NCBI GenBank assembly: GCA_024403175.1
Contig: JAKSSI010000093.1
Coordinates: 1 to 5,772 of the forward strand
Origin: Clostridia bacterium
GTDB taxonomy: Bacteria > Bacillota_A > Clostridia > Peptostreptococcales > Anaerovoracaceae
Length of the DNA stretch: 5,772 bases
Direction of reading: 5' to 3'
The position numbers and the translations under genes are program-made. Under the pieces are notes generated by a model, which saw nothing but the letters and a program-made list of their open reading frames with translations, was not told where the DNA came from and did no database searches. This document shows, one piece after another, positions 1 through 5,110 of the stretch (its first letter is position 1; every line of letters starts with the position of its first letter).

Positions 1-451
1 CTGTGATTGGCGCGAAGCCGAGAGCTACGATGAATGGAGCGATAAGAGCTGCTGGAGCACCCGCGCCTGCAGCACCTTCGAGGAAGATTGGAACGAAGCA
101 GCCGATGATTACGAGCTGTACTCTACGGTCTGTTCCGGAAATCTTTGTAATAGCAGCCTTAACGTCTTCAATAGCACCTGTAGACTTAAGGGAGTTAAGA
201 ATTGTGAAAGCACCAAAAATCATTACTACGATCTTGAAACCTTCCTTCATTCCCTTCCAAACATTAGCGTCGAGGGAAACGATGAGTTCCTTTAAGCTAA
301 GACCTGTAATATTGAAGTAAGTCATAGCAAGGAGCATACCCCAAACAAGTGCAATTGGGGAAATCTTAGATGCTGGCATCTTGAGTGCCATGATGCCAAT
401 AAGTACCAATGCAATTGGTGAAATTGCAAGGATGAATGTAATAACGTTCAT
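1..451 (-). CDS. lldP: L-lactate permease family transporter, N-terminal part (3' end beyond window)
   Basis: An open frame of 150 codons runs off the window edge and starts at the ATG at 451-449. A Shine-Dalgarno AAAGG (465-461) lies 9 nt upstream. The protein is strongly hydrophobic from residue 1. Likely membrane segments lie near residues 3-22, 31-48, 72-88 and 112-122, with a hydrophobic stretch at 131-149. The diagnostic piece is residues 123-134, FLEGAAGAGAPA, followed by LIAPFIVALGF; this matches the conserved E-G-A-A-G-x-G-x-P segment of the lactate permease family (LldP/LctP/GlcA type, about 500-550 residues). Known members are inner-membrane symporters that import lactate or glycolate with protons. 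The usual aromatic residue after GAAG is alanine here, so substrate preference is uncertain. The gene follows the pnp terminator and has its own promoter and operator-like dyads, so it should be regulated separately from pnp. The family assignment is good; the exact substrate is inferred. Confidence 0.82.
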   Translation of the reverse strand, partial: MNVITFILAISPIALVLIGIMALKMPASKISPIALVWGMLLAMTYFNITGLSLKELIVSLDANVWKGMKEGFKIVVMIFGAFTILNSLKSTGAIEDVKAAITKISGTDRRVQLVIIGCFVPIFLEGAAGAGAPAALIAPFIVALGFAPIT

Positions 452-500
452 TACCTAATTCCTTTCAAAATAATGTAAATAATTTCAACACGATTTGTTG

Positions 501-529
501 ATTGTACTAAAGAAATTTGTGTGTGTCAA
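501..529 (-). promoter_or_regulatory. Sigma-A-type promoter of the lactate permease gene
   Basis: On the minus strand there is a perfect -35 TTGACA (529-524), a 17-bp spacer (523-507) and a -10 TACAAT (506-501). Initiation is expected near 494, giving a leader of about 43 nt before the start codon at 451. The promoter lies downstream of the pnp terminator, so it is the obvious source of permease mRNA. A TTTGT-N8-ACAAA dyad (516-533) covers the -35 box, which suggests repression at this site. Confidence 0.8.
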
Positions 530-533
530 CAAA
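516..533. promoter_or_regulatory. Operator-like dyad over the permease -35 box
   Basis: The sequence TTTGTGTGTGTCAACAAA has 5-bp outer arms, TTTGT and ACAAA, 8 bp apart. It contains the -35 hexamer of the permease promoter. Its left half, TTTGTGTG, is identical to the left arm of the perfect dyad at 596-613, and both sites are 18 bp long. This suggests one regulator recognising both, with this copy placed for repression. The regulator is not in the window. Confidence 0.45.
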
Positions 534-540
534 GAAAAAG

Positions 541-558
541 ACAAATTTTGCAATTTGT
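541..558. promoter_or_regulatory. Inverted repeat ACAAATT-N4-AATTTGT upstream of the permease promoter
   Basis: Perfect 7-bp arms (541-547 and 552-558) flank TTGC. The dyad lies just upstream of the -35 box (524-529). It is also 18 bp, but its arms have the opposite orientation to the TTTGTGTG sites, and the region is AT-rich. It may be a second operator or a chance repeat. Confidence 0.3.
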
Positions 559-595
559 TTGCGATATCAAAATTTGTGTATATAGTACTATAAAC

Positions 596-613
596 TTTGT
601 GTGAACACACAAA
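596..613. promoter_or_regulatory. Perfect 18-bp dyad TTTGTGTG-AA-CACACAAA, likely operator
   Basis: The 8-bp arms are perfect inverted repeats around a 2-bp centre. The site lies about 80 bp (centre to centre) upstream of the related dyad over the permease -35 box, between the pnp terminator and the permease promoter. It is not followed by a T-run on either strand, which argues against a terminator. The form is typical of a dimeric helix-turn-helix regulator. It loosely resembles Rex, CRP/FNR or GntR-type sites but fits none exactly. Spacing to the second copy would allow cooperative or looping repression; that is inference. Confidence 0.5.
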
Positions 614-629
614 TAATTTTGCAAAGGAT

Positions 630-660
630 AAAAAAATCACGACCCAAATGGGTCGTGATT
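630..660 (-). terminator. Rho-independent terminator of pnp
   Basis: On the minus strand a perfect 11-bp stem (arms 660-650 and 645-635) closes a 4-nt loop (649-646). The T-run begins in the last bases of the stem and continues to 631. It starts 46 nt after the pnp stop codon. There is no comparable T-run on the other side, so it acts on minus-strand transcription. It separates pnp from the lactate permease gene. Confidence 0.92.
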
Positions 661-706
661 CAATGCGCGTTTTATTAATTATATAAATGTAACTTTTAAC
701 TTGTTA

Positions 707-2827
707 TTAAGCCTTGATGATTGGTGTATCTTCAAGACCCTTTCTTGTAAGGTTTACTCTGCCCTTTTCATCGATTTCCTTGCACTTTACAGTAACTGTG
801 TCGCCGATGTTGAGAACGTCTGTAACCTTTTCAACTCTTTCCTTGGAAATCTGAGAAACGTGGAGGAGTCCATCCTTGCCAGGAAGTACTTCAACGAATG
901 CACCGAAGTCCATAAGTCTTACAACTTTTCCTGTGTAAATCTTGCCTGGTTCTACTTCAGCAATAATCATTTCGATTTCAGCCTTAGCAGCGTTTGCAGA
1001 TTCAAGATCTGGAGAAGCGATAAGTACCATCCCTTCATCGTTGATATCTACCTTAGCACCTGTCTTAGCGATAATTCCGTTGATTGTTTCGCCGCCCTTA
1101 CCGATGACAAGTCTAATCTTTTCTGTAGGTACCTGCATGGAGATAATTCTTGGAGCGTACTTGGAGAGTTCCTTTCTAGGTTCTGGAATTTCTTCAAGCA
1201 TCTGACCCATAATGTACATTCTGCCTTCCTTAGCCTGCTGGAGTGCCTGCCAGAGAATGTCTCTGGAAAGACCATGTACCTTAATATCCATCTGAATAGC
1301 TGTAACGCCTGCTGCTGTACCAGCTACCTTGAAGTCCATGTCGCCGAGGAAGTCTTCCATACCCTGAATATCGGAAAGAATTCTGAATTCAGATGTGCCG
1401 TCTTCCTTAACTCTTTCAATAAGACCCATAGCAATACCAGCTACTGGAGCCTTGATTGGAACGCCTGCATCCATAAGAGCAAGTGTGGATCCGCAAACGG
1501 AAGCCTGAGAAGAAGAACCGTTGGAAGAAAGAACTTCAGATACGACTCTGATAGCATATGGGAATTCTTCTTCGGATGGAATTACTGGAATAAGAGCTCT
1601 TTCAGCAAGTGCACCGTGTCCGATTTCTCTACGTCCTGGAGAACGTGGGCTCTTTGCTTCGCCTGTGCAGAAACCTGGGAAGTTGTACTGGTGAATGTAT
1701 CTCTTGCTTGTTTCTTCGTCAAGACCTTCGAGTGTCTGAGCTTCGGAAAGTGTACCAAGTGTTACAACGGAAAGAACCTGAGTCTGACCTCTCTTGAAAA
1801 GACCTGTTCCGTGTGGTCTTGGAAGAATTCCTGTTTCGCACCAGATTGGTCTGATTTCGTTGAGCGTTCTGTTGTCCGGTCTGATTCCTTCGGCGAGAAT
1901 CATTCCTCTAGCCTGTTCCTTTGTGATGTTGTAAAGAACGGAATCGATGTCCTTTTCTCCATCCGGATAGATTTCAGCAAAGTGTTCCTTTGTTTCAACT
2001 TCTACCTTATCCATGTTATCGAGTCTTTCCTGCTTGTCGAAAGTCATGATAGCATCGTGCATCTTGGAAACTGCATATTCTCTAACAGCCTGGTCGATTT
2101 CTTCGGATGGCTTGTAAAGGTTTACTTCCATCTTTGGCTTACCAACTTCAGCAACGATTTCCTTGATGAATCTGCAGATCTTCTTGATTTCTTCGTGGCC
2201 GAACATAATAGCGTCGAGCATGATGTCTTCAGGAATTTCGTTTGCGCCTGCTTCTACCATCATGATAGCTTCTTCTGTACCAGCAACGTACATAGAAAGA
2301 TCGGAAATAGCTCTCTGTTCGAGAGTTGGGTTGATAACGAATTCTCCGTTAATTCTACCAATCTGAACGGATCCTGTTGGACCGTCCCATGGAATGTCGG
2401 AAATAGCGATAGCTACGGAAGAACCAATCATAGCGCAGATTTCTGGAGCGCAATCAAGGTCTACGGACATAACTACTGCCTGAACTTCAACGGCATTGTA
2501 GAATCCTTTTGGGAAAAGTGGACGAAGAGGTCTGTCCATAAGTCTGCACTTAAGAATAGCCTTTTCTGTTGGTCTGCCTTCTCTCTTGATGAAGCCACCA
2601 GGGATTCTGCCAACTGCATACTGCTTTTCTTCGTAATCGCAAGAAAGTGGGAAGAAGTCTGCATCAGCAGAAGCTTCCTTTGCACAGCAAACTGTTACGT
2701 TAACTACGGTTTCACCGTATCTAACCATAACCTGACCGTTTGTCTGTTCAGCTACCTTTCCGATTTCGAGTTCCATCAGTCTGCCACCGATAGCAGTTCT
2801 GAAAGTTCTGTAATCTGTAAATCTCAT
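707..2827 (-). CDS. pnp: Polyribonucleotide nucleotidyltransferase (PNPase)
   Basis: A complete gene of 706 codons. PNPase is a trimeric 3'-to-5' phosphorolytic exoribonuclease of mRNA decay; it uses phosphate and releases nucleoside diphosphates. Domains in order: first RNase PH core (about 5-145), helical linker domain (about 150-235), second RNase PH core (about 315-550), KH domain (about 560-620, GKGG loop at 576-579) and S1 domain (about 628-696). Conserved catalytic features are visible: GRREIGHG (398-405), GSSSQ (437-441), and Asp492, Asp498 and Lys500, corresponding to D486, D492 and K494 of E. coli PNPase. Length is normal, with only a short tail after S1. The ATG at 2827-2825 has Shine-Dalgarno AGGAAAGG 8 nt upstream. 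The gene follows rpsO, as in many bacteria, behind an attenuator-like terminator and a long leader stem. It contains no TTA, CTA or TCA codon. Confidence 0.98.
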   Translation of the reverse strand: MRFTDYRTFRTAIGGRLMELEIGKVAEQTNGQVMVRYGETVVNVTVCCAKEASADADFFPLSCDYEEKQYAVGRIPGGFIKREGRPTEKAILKCRLMDRPLRPLFPKGFYNAVEVQAVVMSVDLDCAPEICAMIGSSVAIAISDIPWDGPTGSVQIGRINGEFVINPTLEQRAISDLSMYVAGTEEAIMMVEAGANEIPEDIMLDAIMFGHEEIKKICRFIKEIVAEVGKPKMEVNLYKPSEEIDQAVREYAVSKMHDAIMTFDKQERLDNMDKVEVETKEHFAEIYPDGEKDIDSVLYNITKEQARGMILAEGIRPDNRTLNEIRPIWCETGILPRPHGTGLFKRGQTQVLSVVTLGTLSEAQTLEGLDEETSKRYIHQYNFPGFCTGEAKSPRSPGRREIGHGALAERALIPVIPSEEEFPYAIRVVSEVLSSNGSSSQASVCGSTLALMDAGVPIKAPVAGIAMGLIERVKEDGTSEFRILSDIQGMEDFLGDMDFKVAGTAAGVTAIQMDIKVHGLSRDILWQALQQAKEGRMYIMGQMLEEIPEPRKELSKYAPRIISMQVPTEKIRLVIGKGGETINGIIAKTGAKVDINDEGMVLIASPDLESANAAKAEIEMIIAEVEPGKIYTGKVVRLMDFGAFVEVLPGKDGLLHVSQISKERVEKVTDVLNIGDTVTVKCKEIDEKGRVNLTRKGLEDTPIIKA

Positions 2828-2835
2828 TTTTTAAA

Positions 2836-2905
2836 CCTTTCCTGGGTCCGGCTTGACAATTCAAGGCAGCTCCATTTGCCCTCAATTCTCAAGCGGGAAC
2901 CCAAA
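2836..2905 (-). promoter_or_regulatory. Long imperfect stem-loop in the pnp leader, overlapping the ribosome binding site
   Basis: The minus-strand RNA can fold into one long stem between 2903 and 2843. Paired blocks from foot to loop are UGGG/CCCA with U-A, one bulged U, CC/GG, a C.C mismatch, G-C, CUUGA/UCAAG, a G.G mismatch, AAUU/AAUU, a second G.G mismatch, and AGGGCA/UGCCUU. The 8-nt loop is 2876-2869. That is about 23 pairs with three symmetric mismatches and one bulge. The 3' foot includes the first base of the Shine-Dalgarno AGGAAAGG (2843-2836); two further G.U pairs would cover its GG (2842-2841). In E. coli the pnp leader carries an RNase III-cleaved stem through which PNPase represses itself. 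A similar role here is inference. Confidence 0.6.
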
Positions 2906-2907
2906 CA

Positions 2908-2940
2908 ATAAACAAACAGGCGGGAGCATAAACTCCCGCC
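2908..2940 (-). terminator. Intrinsic terminator or attenuator between rpsO and pnp
   Basis: On the minus strand an 8-bp G+C-rich stem, GGCGGGAG/CTCCCGCC (arms 2940-2933 and 2926-2919), closes a 6-nt loop and is followed by an interrupted T-rich tract, TGTTTGTTTATTG. It starts 13 nt after the rpsO stop codon. The broken T-tract suggests incomplete termination, which would let some transcripts continue into pnp. I see no convincing separate pnp promoter in the short stretch downstream. Confidence 0.82.
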
Positions 2941-2953
2941 CAAATTATTAAAA

Positions 2954-3220
2954 TTACTTTCTGAGGTTAAGACGAGCGATCAGAGTTCTGTATCTTTCGA
3001 TGTCCTTTTCCTTAAGATATGCAAGAAGGTTTCTTCTGTGACCAACCATCTTTAAAAGACCACGTCTGGAGTGGTTGTCCTTTGCGTGGGACTTGAGGTG
3101 TTCGTTGAGGTCGTTAATTCTGTATGTGAGAATAGCAACCTGAACTTCTGGAGAACCTGTATCTCCTGCACATGTAGCAAATTCGTTGATAATTTCTGTC
3201 TTCTTTTCTTTTGTAAGCAT
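2954..3220 (-). CDS. rpsO: Small ribosomal subunit protein uS15
   Basis: A complete gene of 88 codons, one residue short of the common 89. S15 is a primary 16S rRNA-binding protein that organises the central domain of the 30S platform. Family signatures are clear: [14 protein letters not shown] (19-32), then the [16 protein letters not shown] stretch (41-56) and [14 protein letters not shown] (60-73). The ATG at 3220-3218 is preceded by Shine-Dalgarno AAAAGGAG (3237-3230), with a T-run between. An extended -10 promoter at the end of ribF gives it a leader of about 85 nt; S15 leaders are known autoregulatory sites in several bacteria, though their structures differ. A terminator follows the gene directly, so rpsO can be made as a short mRNA as well as with pnp. 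Confidence 0.98.
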   Translation of the reverse strand: MLTKEKKTEIINEFATCAGDTGSPEVQVAILTYRINDLNEHLKSHAKDNHSRRGLLKMVGHRRNLLAYLKEKDIERYRTLIARLNLRK

Positions 3221-3228
3221 AAAAAAAT

Positions 3229-3308
3229 ACTCCTTTTCTAACGTACGCCTATAGCTGTGATGACCGATGGAGCTTCAAATCTCAAAGCTAAAGGTAAATT
3301 TAATTGAC
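3229..3308 (-). promoter_or_regulatory. rpsO 5' leader, possible S15-responsive structure
   Basis: The leader from the predicted start site to the rpsO ribosome binding site is about 80 nt. It can form a 5-bp hairpin, AGCUU/AAGCU (3289-3285 with 3275-3271). Two separate segments can pair with the Shine-Dalgarno region: CCUUU (3294-3290) with AAAGG (3236-3232), and GCUCC (3273-3269) with GGAGU (3233-3229). The second overlaps the 3' arm of the hairpin, so the two folds are mutually exclusive. Short pairings like these can occur by chance, so this is a candidate only. I did not recognise a described S15 leader class. Confidence 0.3.
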
Positions 3309-3313
3309 AACAA

Positions 3314-3342
3314 ATTTTAGCACGGATATGCCTTGGCGTCAA
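3314..3342 (-). promoter_or_regulatory. rpsO promoter with extended -10, inside the end of ribF
   Basis: On the minus strand: -35 TTGACG (3342-3337), a 17-bp spacer (3336-3320) and -10 TAAAAT (3319-3314). A TG one base before the -10 box makes it an extended -10. Initiation is expected near 3308-3305. The -10 box includes the ribF stop codon (3319-3317) and the -35 lies in ribF coding sequence. A 7-bp inverted repeat, TGCCTTG-ACGC-CAAGGCA, overlaps the -35 and could be an operator or a chance feature. Confidence 0.75.
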
Positions 3343-4240
3343 GGCAATCTTGAGTAATTTGTGCTTTTAATTCGTCTATATTTTTAAAGACCTTCTCAGG
3401 CCTTGTAAGGGCTACAAATTCAACGATTACATTCTGTCCATATAAGTCGCCTTCAAAGTCGAAAATATGGGTCTCAGCGTTCTTTTGATACTGTCCGATA
3501 GTAGGTTTTACACCTACGTTTGTAACGCTTTTATATTGAACGTTGTTTACATAAGTTTTTGTTACGTACACACCATTTAAAGGAAGTGCGAAATCATCGG
3601 ATAAACTGAGGTTAACCGTTGGAAATCCAATGGTTCTGCCGATTTTATTACCTTCAACGACTTTTCCTTCAATTCTGTATAATCTGCCTACACATTCGAA
3701 GTATTCAAGCATATTGCCTTCGGCTATAAGCTGTCTTATACGAGTAGAAGAAACAGTGGATCCATCTACTTTAAGCTCTGGAATAACAGTAACTTCGTAA
3801 CCTAATTCCTTACCCATTTCAGTTAAAAGCTCTGGTGTACCCTCTGCTTTATAACCAAAATTAAAGTTAAATCCACAAACTGCATGTTTCATATGTAGAT
3901 TATCTATAAGGAATTTTTTAATAAAATATTCTGGTGAAGACTTCATTACATGGTCGGTAAAATTGATATTTACCATAAAATCCACACCCATTTCTTCTAA
4001 AACATGCGCTTTTTCGTTTAAATCTATAATATTCTTAACAACAGTCTTGCCTTTAAGGACATTTAAAGGATGATTTGCGAACGTAAAAACAACAGAAGAG
4101 ATACCCTTCTGCTTTGCAAGCTCAACAGCTTTATTTATTAGTTGCTGGTGACCCTTATGAATTCCATCAAAGTTACCAAGAGCAACTACAGATTCTTTAA
4201 TAAAGAGTTCTGCATCCTCTAAATAAGAAATAATCTTCAT
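3317..4240 (-). CDS. ribF: Bifunctional riboflavin kinase / FAD synthetase
   Basis: A complete gene of 307 codons, the usual length. The protein phosphorylates riboflavin to FMN and adenylylates FMN to FAD in the cytoplasm. The N-terminal nucleotidyltransferase (FAD synthetase) domain has GNFDGIHKGH (22-31), containing the HxGH-type nucleotide motif, TFANHP (53-58), and SSTRIR (164-169), the family's equivalent of ISSTxxR. The C-terminal flavokinase domain has GRTIGFPTVNL (201-211), GVYV (223-226), NVGVKPT (241-247) and Glu256 in ETHIFDF, the expected catalytic glutamate. Both domains therefore look active. The ATG at 4240-4238 directly abuts the truB stop codon; its Shine-Dalgarno AAAGGTG lies within the last codons of truB, which suggests coupled translation. 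The last codons double as the rpsO promoter. Confidence 0.97.
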   Translation of the reverse strand: MKIISYLEDAELFIKESVVALGNFDGIHKGHQQLINKAVELAKQKGISSVVFTFANHPLNVLKGKTVVKNIIDLNEKAHVLEEMGVDFMVNINFTDHVMKSSPEYFIKKFLIDNLHMKHAVCGFNFNFGYKAEGTPELLTEMGKELGYEVTVIPELKVDGSTVSSTRIRQLIAEGNMLEYFECVGRLYRIEGKVVEGNKIGRTIGFPTVNLSLSDDFALPLNGVYVTKTYVNNVQYKSVTNVGVKPTIGQYQKNAETHIFDFEGDLYGQNVIVEFVALTRPEKVFKNIDELKAQITQDCLDAKAYPC

Positions 4241-5110
4241 TTATAAAAACACCTTTAAAGGTTTAAGTTTGTCTTTTTCGCGTTTTGCAATACCAACAAG
4301 TTCTTCATTTACGAAAACTGCAAGCGTAGGAGAATCTGGGCCCTGAAGAGTTATTGTCATACCGTTCATAAACATCTGAGCAGCCTTTCCTGCAATCATA
4401 ACCCTTGGCATATCGCCAATAGCCCTGTCTATTGTATAAATATGAGATGCAATTTCTTCAGCACTCATCTTTCTAATCTCTTCAAAATCTATAGCTTCAG
4501 AAATATCAAAACCTGAAGTTGTTGTTCTAGTAAGAGCACTCATAACAGCACCGCAGCCTATCATGTCGCCTAAATCATGACAAATAGTTCTGATATAAGT
4601 GCCACGGCTGCAAGTAATGTTAAAGCTAATTTCATTTCTGCAAGGATAAAAACCAGTAAGGCTAATATCATAAATATGAACCTTTCTTGGCTTTACTTCA
4701 ACGGTTTCACCACTTCTAGCATATGAATATAGTCTTCTTCCGTTTACACAAACGGCAGAATACATTGGAGGAATTTGCTGAATATCACCTAAGAATGATT
4801 TAAGCATCTTCTCCATTTCCTCCTGAGTTGGGAATGCAAATAAACCATTGTCTTTAACTTCGCCCCAAATATCATCTGTATCTGAAGATAAGCCAAGACG
4901 CATAGTGCAAGCATAAGACTTAGGAACAACTTCCATATATTCAATAAGTCTTGTAGCTTTTCCAAAGCAAACAGGAAGAACACCCGTAGCATTAGGATCT
5001 AAAGTACCGGTGTGACCAATTTTCTTTTCTTTTGTAAGGCCTTTTAAAATAGCTATAACATCGTGAGATGTATAGTCCATAGGCTTATTTACAACTAAAA
5101 TTCCTGTCAT
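4241..5110 (-). CDS. truB: tRNA pseudouridine(55) synthase TruB
   Basis: A complete gene of 289 codons, typical for bacterial TruB. The enzyme isomerises U55 in the T-loop of tRNAs to pseudouridine in the cytoplasm. Seen in order: NKPMDYTSHDV (8-18), GHTGTLDP (32-39) with the catalytic aspartate at 38, the conserved KSY (64-66), QIPPMYSA (112-119), LYSYARSGE (127-135) and CSRGTYIRT (167-175). A C-terminal TruB-type domain begins near residue 230. Small departures are Asp12 where glycine is usual (KPxGxTS) and Cys121 where lysine is common after YSAV; neither is catalytic. The start overlaps the nrnA stop by one base (TAATG). No good Shine-Dalgarno sits at normal spacing; the nearest purine run (AAAGGG) is about 16 nt upstream, so translation is probably coupled to nrnA. 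The gene abuts ribF downstream, an order common in Firmicutes. Confidence 0.98.
   Translation of the reverse strand: MTGILVVNKPMDYTSHDVIAILKGLTKEKKIGHTGTLDPNATGVLPVCFGKATRLIEYMEVVPKSYACTMRLGLSSDTDDIWGEVKDNGLFAFPTQEEMEKMLKSFLGDIQQIPPMYSAVCVNGRRLYSYARSGETVEVKPRKVHIYDISLTGFYPCRNEISFNITCSRGTYIRTICHDLGDMIGCGAVMSALTRTTTSGFDISEAIDFEEIRKMSAEEIASHIYTIDRAIGDMPRVMIAGKAAQMFMNGMTITLQGPDSPTLAVFVNEELVGIAKREKDKLKPLKVFL

Noticed and set aside
3..320. Plus-strand open frame of 105 codons opposite the lactate permease gene
   Set aside because: The minus strand here encodes clear lactate permease motifs with a proper start and promoter; the plus frame has no ribosome binding site or recognisable motif.
452..630. 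Riboswitch or T-box in front of the permease gene
   Set aside because: The predicted start near 494 leaves only about 43 nt of leader, with no terminator-antiterminator pair or conserved T-box core. The dyads lie upstream of the start site, so they act as DNA sites if at all.
2843..2903. A second intrinsic terminator before pnp
   Set aside because: The minus-strand sequence after the stem is the ribosome binding site GGAAAGG and then TTTAAAAA, not a T-run directly after the stem, and the foot overlaps that site.
701..2911. Plus-strand open frame of 736 codons opposite pnp
   Set aside because: It starts at a TTG with no ribosome binding site, its translation resembles no family I know, and it is rich in Cys, Ser, Phe and Trp as expected for the reverse complement of a codon-biased gene. 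It is explained by missing TTA, CTA and TCA codons in pnp.
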